DNA from: Lactobacillus sp. CBA3605
GTDB lineage: Bacteria; Bacillota; Bacilli; Lactobacillales; Lactobacillaceae
Length of the DNA: 64,000 nt
Assembly: GCF_002970915.1 (NCBI RefSeq)
Contig: NZ_CP027190.1
Location: forward strand, 1,488,001 to 1,552,000
Direction of reading: 5' to 3'
A program made the translations under genes and the position numbers. The notes beneath the pieces were generated by a model, which was given only the letters and a program-made list of their open reading frames with translations, was not told the origin of the DNA and searched no databases. Shown here one piece after another: positions 53,431 to 61,712 of this stretch. Every line of letters starts with the position of its first letter. The stretch's first letter is position 1.

Positions 53431-53458
53431 TAGACAATTGATATCCAAGTTGTATAAT
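53431..53458 (+). promoter_or_regulatory. Oleate hydratase promoter
   Basis: TAGACA (53431-53436), 16-bp spacer, TATAAT (53453-53458). Confidence 0.75.
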
Positions 53459-53463
53459 GTACC

Positions 53464-53477
53464 TGTAAGCGTTAACA
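53464..53477 (+). promoter_or_regulatory. cre box (CcpA site) in the oleate hydratase leader
   Basis: TGTAAGCGTTAACA matches TGWAANCGNTNWCA at all positions. It starts 6 bp after the -10 box, over the transcription start, a classical repressive position. Confidence 0.85.
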
Positions 53478-53502
53478 AAATCCGAATTTGGGGGCGTTAT
53501 TT

Positions 53503-55197
53503 ATGGTTAAAAGTAAAGCAATTATGATTGGTGCTGGGCTATCGAACATGGCTTCAGCAGTGTATTTGATTCAAGATGGTCATTGGGATGGCAAAGATAT
53601 CACCTTTTACGGGGTCGATATGCATGGTGCTAATGATGGTGGGTCAACCGCCGACTTCACGAACGAATATTGGAACAAGAATCATCCCATGGAGAACACA
53701 ACCGGGTATGTAGCTCGGGGTGGTCGGATGTTAAATTATCGGACCTACGTGGATCTTATGGAATTGTTAGACCGGATTCCATCAATTACTGAACCAGGTA
53801 TGACTGCCGCAGAAGATACGCGTGATTTTGATGCAAAACATCGGACTTTTGATAAAGCACGGTTACTACAAGGTGGCAAAGGTATTATCAATGCCAGCAA
53901 GTTAGGCTTTAACAATAAAGATCGGGCCTTACTCACGAAGCTGATTTTGATGCCAGATGGTGAGGAAGAAAAACTCGATAATGTGACCATCGCAGAATAT
54001 TTTGCGGATGATCCACATATGTTCCAAACGAATTTCTGGTACATGTGGGAAACGACCTTTGCGTTTAGAACTCAAAGTTCTGCGCAAGAACTACGGCGTT
54101 ACATGCATCAAATGATTTATGAATTTACTCAAATTGAACATCTAGTTGGGGTCAATCGGACCCGTTACAACCAATTTGAAAGTATGATTGAACCACTGAT
54201 TAAGTATTTACAGGCTCAAAATGTCACCTTTATTGACAACAAGATTGTTGAAGATTGGCAATTCAAAGATACCGCAATGCAAGATGAAATTACGGTAACC
54301 GGGTTAGTTGTTAAAGATGCTAAAACTGGTGAGACTGAAGAAGTTGAAGTTGATGATGATACAGCGGTAATCTTTACCAATGGGTCAATTACCGATTCTG
54401 CTACCATGGGGGATTACAATACGCCCGCACCTGAAAATATGGAGTATGGGATTAGTGCCGCACTTTGGAAGAAAGCGACAGAACGCTTCTATAACTTGGG
54501 TACGCCGGATAAATTCTTTAATGATCGGAATGCAAGTGAATGGGTCAGCTTTACGTTAACGACCAAGGATCATGCTTTCTTAAATGAAATTGTGCGGATT
54601 ACGACGCAAGAACCAGGGAATGCGTTGAATTCCTTCTTATCAACGACGCCAATTACGCCATTGAATCAAAAAGATATCAACATGTCGATTGTTATTCATC
54701 ATCAGCCACACTTTACCACGCAAAATCCAAATGAAACCGTGCTTTGGGGCTACTTCCTCTATCCACGGCGGCAAGGTGAATTTGTCCACAAGCCATACAT
54801 TAAGATGACGGGTAAAGAAATGGCACAAGAATTAATTGGTCAGCTTTCGAAAGTTGATCCTGGTCCCGGCAACATTAAGGATAAGGAAAAAGAATTATTA
54901 GATAGTATCATCAATAATATTCCGGTTTACATGCCATATGCGTCGGCGTTGTTCAATAACCGGGCCAAGACTGATCGGCCAGAAGTTATCCCACAACATT
55001 CAACCAACTTAGCCTTTACGGGTGAATTTGCGGAACAACCTTACCAAATGATTTTCACGGAACAAAGTGCTGTTCGTTCTGGTGAAATTGCAGCTTATCA
55101 TTTTGCAGGAGTCCCAATGGATAACTTAGTTAAGACACCACGTTATGACAAGGATCCAAAGACCTTGATGAAGGCTACTAAGAAAATGTTTGACTAA
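53503..55197 (+). CDS. Oleate hydratase (FAD-dependent, MCRA family)
   Basis: 564 aa from ATG 53503 behind GGGGGCG; residues read from TTG 53488 are leader. FAD-binding N terminus AIMIGAGLSNMASAVYLIQDG. The substrate-region motif YVARGGRMLNYRTYVDLMELLDRIPSI (catalytic Glu area conserved in the family), FWYMWETTFAFRTQSSAQELRRYM, and the C-terminal LAFTGEFAEQPYQMIFTEQSAVRSGEIAAY are all present. It adds water to oleic or linoleic acid, giving 10-hydroxy acids, and helps detoxify unsaturated fatty acids; first step of conjugated linoleate formation. A cre box implies repression by good carbon sources. Confidence 0.95.
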   Translation: MVKSKAIMIGAGLSNMASAVYLIQDGHWDGKDITFYGVDMHGANDGGSTADFTNEYWNKNHPMENTTGYVARGGRMLNYRTYVDLMELLDRIPSITEPGMTAAEDTRDFDAKHRTFDKARLLQGGKGIINASKLGFNNKDRALLTKLILMPDGEEEKLDNVTIAEYFADDPHMFQTNFWYMWETTFAFRTQSSAQELRRYMHQMIYEFTQIEHLVGVNRTRYNQFESMIEPLIKYLQAQNVTFIDNKIVEDWQFKDTAMQDEITVTGLVVKDAKTGETEEVEVDDDTAVIFTNGSITDSATMGDYNTPAPENMEYGISAALWKKATERFYNLGTPDKFFNDRNASEWVSFTLTTKDHAFLNEIVRITTQEPGNALNSFLSTTPITPLNQKDINMSIVIHHQPHFTTQNPNETVLWGYFLYPRRQGEFVHKPYIKMTGKEMAQELIGQLSKVDPGPGNIKDKEKELLDSIINNIPVYMPYASALFNNRAKTDRPEVIPQHSTNLAFTGEFAEQPYQMIFTEQSAVRSGEIAAYHFAGVPMDNLVKTPRYDKDPKTLMKATKKMFD

Positions 55198-55214
55198 AAC
55201 TAAAGTTGGTTTTA

Positions 55215-55242
55215 AGAGATTGGGCGACTAATCTCTTTTTTT
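55215..55242 (+). terminator. Terminator after oleate hydratase
   Basis: AGAGATT and AATCTCT arms with an 8-nt loop and six T. Confidence 0.92.
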
Positions 55243-55335
55243 AGTCGGCATTAATCATAACTAGGCTTATCAGCCCGGATTTTCAACGAGGTATGCTATG
55301 CTAGAAAAAGACTTTTTATGAGGAGTGGAATTGAT

Positions 55336-56841
55336 ATGCCAGCAATGACCACGTTGATTACGCCAGCCGAGAATCGCTTTTTTCTATTGAGCGAACGAGC
55401 CCGACGAACCACGACATTACAACAAATTAGCGGCCTGCTCCGTGACCATGTGACCGTCAAAGCGACCAGTGACTTTTTATTAGACACGGTGCGTAATTTG
55501 ATCTTGCATGACCATGCGGCATGGCTGACAGCGTGTAGCCATGAGTGGCAGCTTTTAGCGAGCTTACCGTATGTGATTAATCCGAGCGATGACCGGCATA
55601 ATTGGCACCATTGCGAGCTGTGTCATAAGCCAGTGCGCTATGAATATCATGTGCAAAATAAACATAACCAGCAAGCTTTAGTGGTGGGTTCTGAATGCGT
55701 GAAGAAGTTCATGAATGCAGAAACGCGGTATTTAATGGTGATTACGACGGAAGATAACTTTTATGCAGTCGCTCAATATCAAACGTTGACGACCCAAGTG
55801 CCAGTCATCCCAACGATTATGTTCCAGCAACCATGGTTACCACAATTATCAAGCGACCAGCATGCCCAGGCACAGCAGTTGCGAACGACGACTAGCCAAA
55901 CGGTGACGACTTATTTGAAACGTCGCACGACGACCTTACCGCTGTTAGCCTTAAAGCCAGCTCTAAAGGATTATGACCAATTGGTCAAGTTGGAAGTGAA
56001 AACGGTCGCAACTAAAGCTGCTGTTCAAAAGGCGCAAGCGGATGCAACTCAGCAACAACGGACTAAAGCAGCGCAACGAACGGTTCAGTCCGCTGTCGAA
56101 AAGCTTAAGACTAGTCCACTTTACCGTCAATATTTACATCAATTAGCGGTCATTATTGTGGCCCGCCCAGACCGTGCGACAGCTAAAGCACTGTTCAGTA
56201 AACTGACACCACCAGCAACAACCCGGCCACTAGTCAATTCTTACCAGTTTGGATTAATGGTGACGGAGTATCAGCAGAATGGCCAAATTCAGGTGCGCCG
56301 TTTGGCAATGTTGGATCGTGATTTTGTGCAAGCGTTGAACCAAGTTACCCGGCAATTAGATCAGCGCCAAACGATTCGGTTTTATGATGATGTTTATAAT
56401 AGTTGTTGGGGTTGGATCTATCATCAGGCCGCCGAGCAACGGGCCGATTGGCAACGTTTGTTAGCGACTCGGTTTGGTACTAAACTGTCACTGGCTTGGT
56501 TCCAAGAACTGGCTCAGCAGACTGACGCTACTGTGGTTGCTTGGCTAGCCAAGCATGCCGATACGACCATGCAAACTCAGCTGGAACAGCGGTTCAAGAC
56601 ATCCGGACCAATTGCCAGATCGCGATTAACCCGGCCAGAATTACGAGAATTTTGCCAGCGAGAGTTGACTGCGAGTGCTACAGCGGCAGATTTCCAGCGA
56701 ACTTTTGACCGTTATTATCAGTTGCCAGCTGAGCGCCAGATGCAATGGCACGAGACTTTAGCGTATTATTACGTGGCGAAACATAGTACTGCCGACCATC
56801 AAGTTGCGCTCCAGCAATTGCAGTGGTTATTGCGACAATAA
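55336..56841 (+). CDS. Hypothetical protein with N-terminal Cys cluster
   Basis: 501 aa from ATG 55336, 10 nt after AGGAG; the ATG at 55318 overlaps that site. Not assigned to a function. Residues ~95-130 hold HHCELCHKPVRYEYHV...VVGSECVKKF, a CxxC plus distant GSxC pattern that looks like a zinc ribbon. The remainder is Gln/Thr-rich and helical, with a coiled-coil-like segment (about 220-260). No signal peptide or membrane segment. Possible nucleic-acid binding protein; evidence is only the Cys/His pattern. A parS site follows. Confidence 0.75.
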   Translation: MPAMTTLITPAENRFFLLSERARRTTTLQQISGLLRDHVTVKATSDFLLDTVRNLILHDHAAWLTACSHEWQLLASLPYVINPSDDRHNWHHCELCHKPVRYEYHVQNKHNQQALVVGSECVKKFMNAETRYLMVITTEDNFYAVAQYQTLTTQVPVIPTIMFQQPWLPQLSSDQHAQAQQLRTTTSQTVTTYLKRRTTTLPLLALKPALKDYDQLVKLEVKTVATKAAVQKAQADATQQQRTKAAQRTVQSAVEKLKTSPLYRQYLHQLAVIIVARPDRATAKALFSKLTPPATTRPLVNSYQFGLMVTEYQQNGQIQVRRLAMLDRDFVQALNQVTRQLDQRQTIRFYDDVYNSCWGWIYHQAAEQRADWQRLLATRFGTKLSLAWFQELAQQTDATVVAWLAKHADTTMQTQLEQRFKTSGPIARSRLTRPELREFCQRELTASATAADFQRTFDRYYQLPAERQMQWHETLAYYYVAKHSTADHQVALQQLQWLLRQ

Positions 56842-56873
56842 TGCGTGCTAGTTTGATTGGCGTAGTTTTAAAA

Positions 56874-56889
56874 TGTTTCACGTGAAACA
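56874..56889. promoter_or_regulatory. parS site 4
   Basis: Perfect TGTTTCACGTGAAACA between the convergent hypothetical and EIIB genes. Confidence 0.95.
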
Positions 56890-56894
56890 TCTAC

Positions 56895-57218
56895 TTAGGA
56901 TGTCAAAAGGGTTTCTGCTAAAGCGAGTACTTTTTGACCGTTCATTGTCCCATAGTCACGCATGTTGATAATAGCCATGGGAATATGTAATTGGGCAGCG
57001 AGCAGCTTGACTTTTGGTGCTAAAAAGCTAATTTGAGGGCCTAATAAGAGGACATCTGGGCGCTGGGCGGCCGTTAACTCGCGGTCAATTGTGGCTGCAG
57101 CAGTGGCGAAAATGTAGTAATTGGTACCTTGCTGTTCGGCGGCTGTCTGCATTTTAGCAACGAGTAATGAGGTGGATATGCCACCGGTACAAGCTAACAT
57201 GATGGTTTTTTTAGGCAT
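56895..57218 (-). CDS. Orphan PTS EIIB, lactose/cellobiose family (second copy)
   Basis: 107 aa from ATG 57218 (AAAGGAT upstream); the longer frame from 57275 has no support. The phosphorylated Cys is in IMLACTGGISTSLLVAKM near residue 10, followed by PDVLLLGPQISFL. Clearly paralogous to EIIB at 57411-57737 but separated from it by a terminator, so it needs its own promoter. It may serve a distinct beta-glucoside transporter or substitute for the first EIIB. Confidence 0.88.
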   Translation of the reverse strand: MPKKTIMLACTGGISTSLLVAKMQTAAEQQGTNYYIFATAAATIDRELTAAQRPDVLLLGPQISFLAPKVKLLAAQLHIPMAIINMRDYGTMNGQKVLALAETLLTS

Positions 57219-57296
57219 TGGTGAGGATCCTTTACGACGGTATATTAAGCAATACCTTAGCATAGCTAGCACCAAATGAAAAGTACCGACTAAGAC

Positions 57297-57345
57297 AAAA
57301 AAATAGGGACTGCAAGAATGTAATTAATTCTTGCAGTCCCTATTT
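57297..57345 (-). terminator. Terminator of the beta-glucoside PTS operon
   Basis: 18-bp arms AAATAGGGACTGCAAGAA and its complement at 57301-57345; on the minus strand TTTTTTT follows. Located between the two EIIB genes. Confidence 0.93.
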
Positions 57346-57410
57346 GGTATTGGTTATCCAGCAGGTCGAAACGTGTACCAAAAGTTAATTTGTGCTACTC
57401 AGCTAGCCGG

Positions 57411-57737
57411 TTACTTATCGCCTAATAGTTTTTCAGCAGTGGTTAGGACGTTTTCACCGTTCATCATGCCATAATCTTGCATGTTGATAAGCGCCATTGG
57501 AATCCCAGCTTGGTCGGCTTTCTTTTTTACATCAGCAGCCATATAACTAATCTGTGGTCCTAGCATCAAAACATCTGGCTTTTGTTCAGACTTTAGTTGA
57601 TGATCAATGTCGGATGAAGCGGTGGCGAAGATCTTGTAATTAACGCCATCAGCTTTAGCGGCCGCTTCCATTTTAGAAACCAGTAACGAGGTTGACATGC
57701 CAGCCGAACAAGCCAACATAATTATTTTTTCAGCCAT
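57411..57737 (-). CDS. PTS EIIB, lactose/cellobiose family (main operon)
   Basis: 108 aa. The phospho-Cys is in IIMLACSAGMSTSLLVSKM (Cys9), followed by VLMLGPQISYMAADVKKKAD. AAAGGAG precedes the ATG. It lies 28 bp after EIIC and before the operon terminator. Receives phosphate from a CelC/LacF-type EIIA, which is absent here and must be supplied in trans. Confidence 0.93.
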   Translation of the reverse strand: MAEKIIMLACSAGMSTSLLVSKMEAAAKADGVNYKIFATASSDIDHQLKSEQKPDVLMLGPQISYMAADVKKKADQAGIPMALINMQDYGMMNGENVLTTAEKLLGDK

Positions 57738-57765
57738 AATGATGAACTCCTTTTAGGACTTAATT

Positions 57766-59241
57766 TTATAATTTTTCAGTAGCAGTGTTGCCAGCAGCTG
57801 CTTCAGCTGCGGCTTTAGCGCCTTCTTGTTTTGTCAAGATTGCGTCATATTTCTTAGCAAATGGGAAGTAGATGCCGACAGACATTAACAGGGTAATTGT
57901 TTGCCAAATGGCCATCTTCCAACCACCGATTAAGAAGCCAGAAATGATGGCAGGTGTTGTCCAAGGTGCAGCGAATCCATTCAATGGCGGTACAATCCCG
58001 AAGTAGATGACTAAGTAAGTCGACAAAGCGACGATGACTGGTGTCAGGAAGAATGGAATTGCCAAGAACGGATTCATGACAATCGGTAAACCAAATAGGA
58101 AAGGTTCGTTAATGTTGAAGAGAGCTGGGACTAATTCAATTTTCCCAATTGTCTTAAACTGGACTGACTTAGCAGCGACTAACGTAAAGATAACTAAGCC
58201 AATCGTAATCCCAGAACCGGTTAAGTTAATAAAGTTATTGTAGAATTCATTGGTCACAATGTGGGCACCATTAGCAACAGTTAATTTACCGGCTTTATAT
58301 AAAGCGGCATTATCAAAGGTGTTGGGAATTAACAAGCCACTGGTAATGGCTCCCATGATTAAGCCACCATGGACCCCAAAGAACCAGAAGAATGGGACTA
58401 ATAGGGCAATGACTAAGGCACCACCTAAAGAATCAGATAATCCTTGTAAAGGTGTTTGTAAAACTTTATAAATAAATTGCAAAACATCAGTATTGCCAAA
58501 AGCATTGAAAGCAGCATAAATTAACATTGAAACAATCAGGATAATCCCAGCAGGAATCATCGCAGTAAATTGATTAGCGACACTTGAAGGGACTTGTTCA
58601 GGTAAGGTAATCTTCCAGCCGGCGCGAATCATCGCAGAATATGACCAACCAACCAAAATCCCAACGATAATGGCAGCAACCATCCCTTGACCACCTAGCC
58701 AGGTGATATTAATGACGCCAGTAACGGGGGAGGTGACAAAGTTTTGTAAAGCGGTTGGTAATTTGTCGATGTTGGTTGCAACGGCGCCACCAGACATAAC
58801 CACGTTGCCAGCGGCGTTGGTAATACCAGTACCGGCTTTACCCATTGCACCAGCTAATGGACTAGCGATGTTTAAAGTTTGTAATAAGAGGAAAGTTGCC
58901 ATCGACGTTAAGCCAGCTGGCAAAGCTTCATAACCCTCATTACGGACATAAACGTATGCAATCCCAACGGCGGCCCAAAGTGACATAATCCCAAAGGTAA
59001 CGGTATAGGCTTGGTTAAAGAAGGCTGACCAGCCGGAAGCTTTCACCGCTGCCGCAACGGAAGCGATTGGAATATTTGATAGGATTAAGAAGACTGACCC
59101 AATAATGATAAAGGGGAGCGCATAAACCATCCCATCTTGTAAGGCTTTCACCGGTTTAGTGTTCACGAACTTCATAATCGGTGGTAGCACTTTTTTGTTA
59201 ATGAAATTACTGAAAGCACTGTTACTACTTGTTTCATCCAT
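57766..59241 (-). CDS. PTS EIIC, lactose/cellobiose family
   Basis: 491-aa membrane permease. PPIMKFVNTKPVKALQDGMVYALPFIIIGSVFLIL at the start, LVPFFWFFGVHGGLIMGAITSGLLIPNTF in the middle and ELVPALFNINEPFLFGLPIVMNPFLAIPF are characteristic of the CelB/LacE group. It imports and phosphorylates cellobiose or another beta-glucoside. Its start overlaps the 6-phospho-beta-glucosidase stop (TAATG), so the two are translationally coupled. Confidence 0.94.
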   Translation of the reverse strand: MDETSSNSAFSNFINKKVLPPIMKFVNTKPVKALQDGMVYALPFIIIGSVFLILSNIPIASVAAAVKASGWSAFFNQAYTVTFGIMSLWAAVGIAYVYVRNEGYEALPAGLTSMATFLLLQTLNIASPLAGAMGKAGTGITNAAGNVVMSGGAVATNIDKLPTALQNFVTSPVTGVINITWLGGQGMVAAIIVGILVGWSYSAMIRAGWKITLPEQVPSSVANQFTAMIPAGIILIVSMLIYAAFNAFGNTDVLQFIYKVLQTPLQGLSDSLGGALVIALLVPFFWFFGVHGGLIMGAITSGLLIPNTFDNAALYKAGKLTVANGAHIVTNEFYNNFINLTGSGITIGLVIFTLVAAKSVQFKTIGKIELVPALFNINEPFLFGLPIVMNPFLAIPFFLTPVIVALSTYLVIYFGIVPPLNGFAAPWTTPAIISGFLIGGWKMAIWQTITLLMSVGIYFPFAKKYDAILTKQEGAKAAAEAAAGNTATEKL

Positions 59242-60623
59242 TACAATTCATCTCCATTTTTTTCTAAAACTGCTTGTAACCAATAATAAGATTTTTTCGG
59301 CACGCGTTTTAGATCCTTTAAATCATGATTACTTCGGTTAACATAAACAACCCCGTAACGTTTTTCGATATCCGCGTGTGAACTTGGAATATCAATGAGG
59401 CCCCACCCCAAGTAACCTAACACTTGGGCACCATCTAGAAACATGGCATCTTTCATCGCTTTTAAATGTTCGGCGTGATAGCGAATCCGTAAGTCATCAG
59501 CAATCGGATGCTGACCATCCCAATGCTCACGGATGCCAATCCCATTTTCAATCGGAAAGACGGGAACTTGGTAACGATTATATAAATCAGTAATTAAATT
59601 GCGGAAACCCAATGGATCAATCGGCCAGTCCCATTCGTTAGCCTCTAGAAAGCGGTTACTTTCCATGCCGAAATTTAAGTAGCGATTAGGGGCCGTGTGC
59701 GCTGGAATTTTATCAGCGTTAATCGTGGTTGAACGATAATAGCTGAAAGCTAAGAAATCAGCATGCATTGCCGCTAAAATAGCCTCATCACCAGGTTGTA
59801 AATCATAATCAAGATGGTGGTTCTTAATAAAGGTCAGGACTTCATGATCATAGTGTCCATTAACGAAGGCCGTATTCAAATTTTGATTCAAAAATTGATC
59901 TAATTGGCGGGCGGCGAAAACGTCGTTCGGTTTGGCAGTCGCCGGGTAGACCGGTGTGTAAGCCAACATACCACCAATTTTGACGTCTGAATAGGTCGCA
60001 TGTACAAAGGCGTCTAACTGCGCGTGGGCGAGCATCGTGTGATGAAAAATCGTGTACAGATCACTCAATGACCGATCGCCAGTGGTGTAGCCGGAGATAT
60101 TAAAGGCTTCATCACTGAAATAGAGGTTATGTTCATTGAACGTAATCCAATATTTAACGCGATCAGCGAAATGTTCAATAATTTTTTTACCAAAACGGAC
60201 GAATGCCGCCACGGTATGACGAGACATGAATCCGTTTTCTTTTTGAGCTAAAGCTAAGGGCATGTCAAAGTGATAGAGACAAATCATCGGCGTAATGCCA
60301 CGTTTGATCATGCCGTCGACGAGGCGATCGTAGAAGGCCAAGCCTGCGGGATTAAAGTCGCCATCACCGTCAGGGACGATTCGTGACCACGAAATTTGAA
60401 TGCGATACATGTTCATATGCAACGCTTGCATGAGATCTAAGTCCTCATCATAACGGTGATACTCATCAATCGCATCGTGCCAGTCAGCGGTAGTTGCCGT
60501 CGCTGGTCGAACATCATAAACGGATAAGCCTTTACCATCCACATTCCAGGCGCCTTCCGTTTGCATGCTTGAAACGGAGTTCCCCCAGAAAAAATCTTTA
60601 GGCATTTTACGTGATTCTTGCAT
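59241..60623 (-). CDS. 6-phospho-beta-glucosidase (GH1)
   Basis: 461 aa from ATG 60623 with TTGGAG upstream; residues translated from 60704 are promoter sequence. GH1 signatures: FFWGNSVSSMQTEGAWNVDGKG at the N terminus, acid/base Glu in WITFNEHNL, nucleophile Glu in FPIENGIGIREHWDG. GWGLIDIPSSHADIEKRYGVVYVNRSNHDLKDLKRVPKKSYYW is the usual GH1 end. It hydrolyses phosphorylated beta-glucosides brought in by the downstream EIIC/EIIB. First gene of the operon; cre-like box in its promoter. Confidence 0.94.
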   Translation of the reverse strand: MQESRKMPKDFFWGNSVSSMQTEGAWNVDGKGLSVYDVRPATATTADWHDAIDEYHRYDEDLDLMQALHMNMYRIQISWSRIVPDGDGDFNPAGLAFYDRLVDGMIKRGITPMICLYHFDMPLALAQKENGFMSRHTVAAFVRFGKKIIEHFADRVKYWITFNEHNLYFSDEAFNISGYTTGDRSLSDLYTIFHHTMLAHAQLDAFVHATYSDVKIGGMLAYTPVYPATAKPNDVFAARQLDQFLNQNLNTAFVNGHYDHEVLTFIKNHHLDYDLQPGDEAILAAMHADFLAFSYYRSTTINADKIPAHTAPNRYLNFGMESNRFLEANEWDWPIDPLGFRNLITDLYNRYQVPVFPIENGIGIREHWDGQHPIADDLRIRYHAEHLKAMKDAMFLDGAQVLGYLGWGLIDIPSSHADIEKRYGVVYVNRSNHDLKDLKRVPKKSYYWLQAVLEKNGDEL

Positions 60624-60651
60624 CGTTTTCTCCAATCTAAAAGTTGTAGCA

Positions 60652-60664
60652 GGAAGCGCTTTCC
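60652..60664 (-). promoter_or_regulatory. cre-like site of the beta-glucoside operon
   Basis: GGAAGCGCTTTCC, near-palindromic with the cre core AAGCGCTT; outer bases deviate from TGWAANCGNTNWCA. It lies just downstream of the -10 box. Confidence 0.65.
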
Positions 60665-60675
60665 TTAACACTGAT

Positions 60676-60704
60676 AGTATAGCCTGAACTGGTATTAAAA
60701 ACAA
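60676..60704 (-). promoter_or_regulatory. beta-glucoside operon promoter
   Basis: Minus strand TTGTTT (60699-60704), 17-bp spacer, TATACT (60676-60681). Confidence 0.7.
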
Positions 60705-60812
60705 TCCTTTTAACTATATTTGTATATTCTTTTGCCTGGAGATTGAAGTGTATTCGGGTTCAATGCTGGTATCATTACCTTTCGAGTCACTGTGAAAAGA
60801 GCCAGCAGCATC

Positions 60813-60844
60813 AAAAAATGAGCCAACTTTTAAAGTTGACCCAT
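60813..60844 (-). terminator. Terminator of the ECF operon
   Basis: Minus strand CAACTTT/AAAGTTG arms extended by GGGT/GCTC-type pairs, followed by ATTTTTT. It lies 31 bp after the stop of the T-component gene. Confidence 0.75.
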
Positions 60845-60874
60845 TAATAAGGGATATGTTGGCTATTGGTTTAG

Positions 60875-61711
60875 TTAGTTTTTAAAAGGATTCCAGAAAC
60901 GGCCACCATTGAGTTTAAAGCCGGCGATGCCGAGGAGGATTAAGAGGAAGACGATGGTTAGTGCTAGATAGTCGCGCCACTGAAATTTTTGGGCGCGATA
61001 CCAAGTCCGATGCTTCCCCTTACCGAAGCGTCGTAATTCCATGGCTTGACTAATAATCTCAATGCGATCGAGACTTGAAAAAATCAAAGGCAAAAGAATT
61101 TGGATGCCACCCCGAATTCGCGTTGGTAGGGTTGCTTTTTTAGAGAGTTCAAAGCCGCGGGCCTGTTGAGCTAGACTGATTGTTCGGTAGTCATTTTGAA
61201 CATCAGGAATATAACGCAAAGCGATGGCAACCGAATAGCTAATGCGATAAGAAATTCCAATCTTGTTGAGACTGGCCGCAAATTCGCTGGGATTAGTCGT
61301 CATTAAAAAAATGAGTGCGAGGGGCACGGCAAACGTGTATTTGAGCAATAGATTAAACTCATAGAATAATTGTTCAGTAGTGAGATTAAAGTAATGCTGA
61401 TTGGTACCTAATAGTAAATGTTCAGTCCCATAAATGGTCACACCATAGTGGGGCGCAAAAATATAAACCATGACCAGATTGAGCACTGAAAAGCCGATAA
61501 TGACGCTGACAACAACTGAAATTTCATGGAATTTAATTTTTGAAAAGTGAAACAAAATAAGCGAAAAAATCATAATTCCAATGAGATAGCGGGTATCGTA
61601 AGTCATCATACCGATGATTGATAGGCCAATAAACCCGAGTAATTTAGTGCTACCACTGAGTCGATGTAAGAAAGTCTGTCGATTAGTGTAACCGATAAGC
61701 AGTTGTGACAT
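60875..61711 (-). CDS. ECF transporter T component (EcfT)
   Basis: 278 aa from ATG 61711, nine bases after GGGAGG; residues read from 61753 overlap the ATPase gene. Membrane protein with the two coupling motifs LAQQARGFELS and ISQAMELRRFGKGKHR in the large cytoplasmic loop (A-R-G/A-x-R-x pattern). Last gene of an S-A-T ECF operon, 1 bp after the ATPase. It joins the S component to the fused ATPase. Confidence 0.9.
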   Translation of the reverse strand: MSQLLIGYTNRQTFLHRLSGSTKLLGFIGLSIIGMMTYDTRYLIGIMIFSLILFHFSKIKFHEISVVVSVIIGFSVLNLVMVYIFAPHYGVTIYGTEHLLLGTNQHYFNLTTEQLFYEFNLLLKYTFAVPLALIFLMTTNPSEFAASLNKIGISYRISYSVAIALRYIPDVQNDYRTISLAQQARGFELSKKATLPTRIRGGIQILLPLIFSSLDRIEIISQAMELRRFGKGKHRTWYRAQKFQWRDYLALTIVFLLILLGIAGFKLNGGRFWNPFKN

Positions 61712-61712
61712 C

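Noticed and set aside
59159..59341. Small plus-strand ORFs inside the PTS and glucosidase genes
   Set aside because: They are antisense to well-supported genes, have no ribosome site and no recognisable product.
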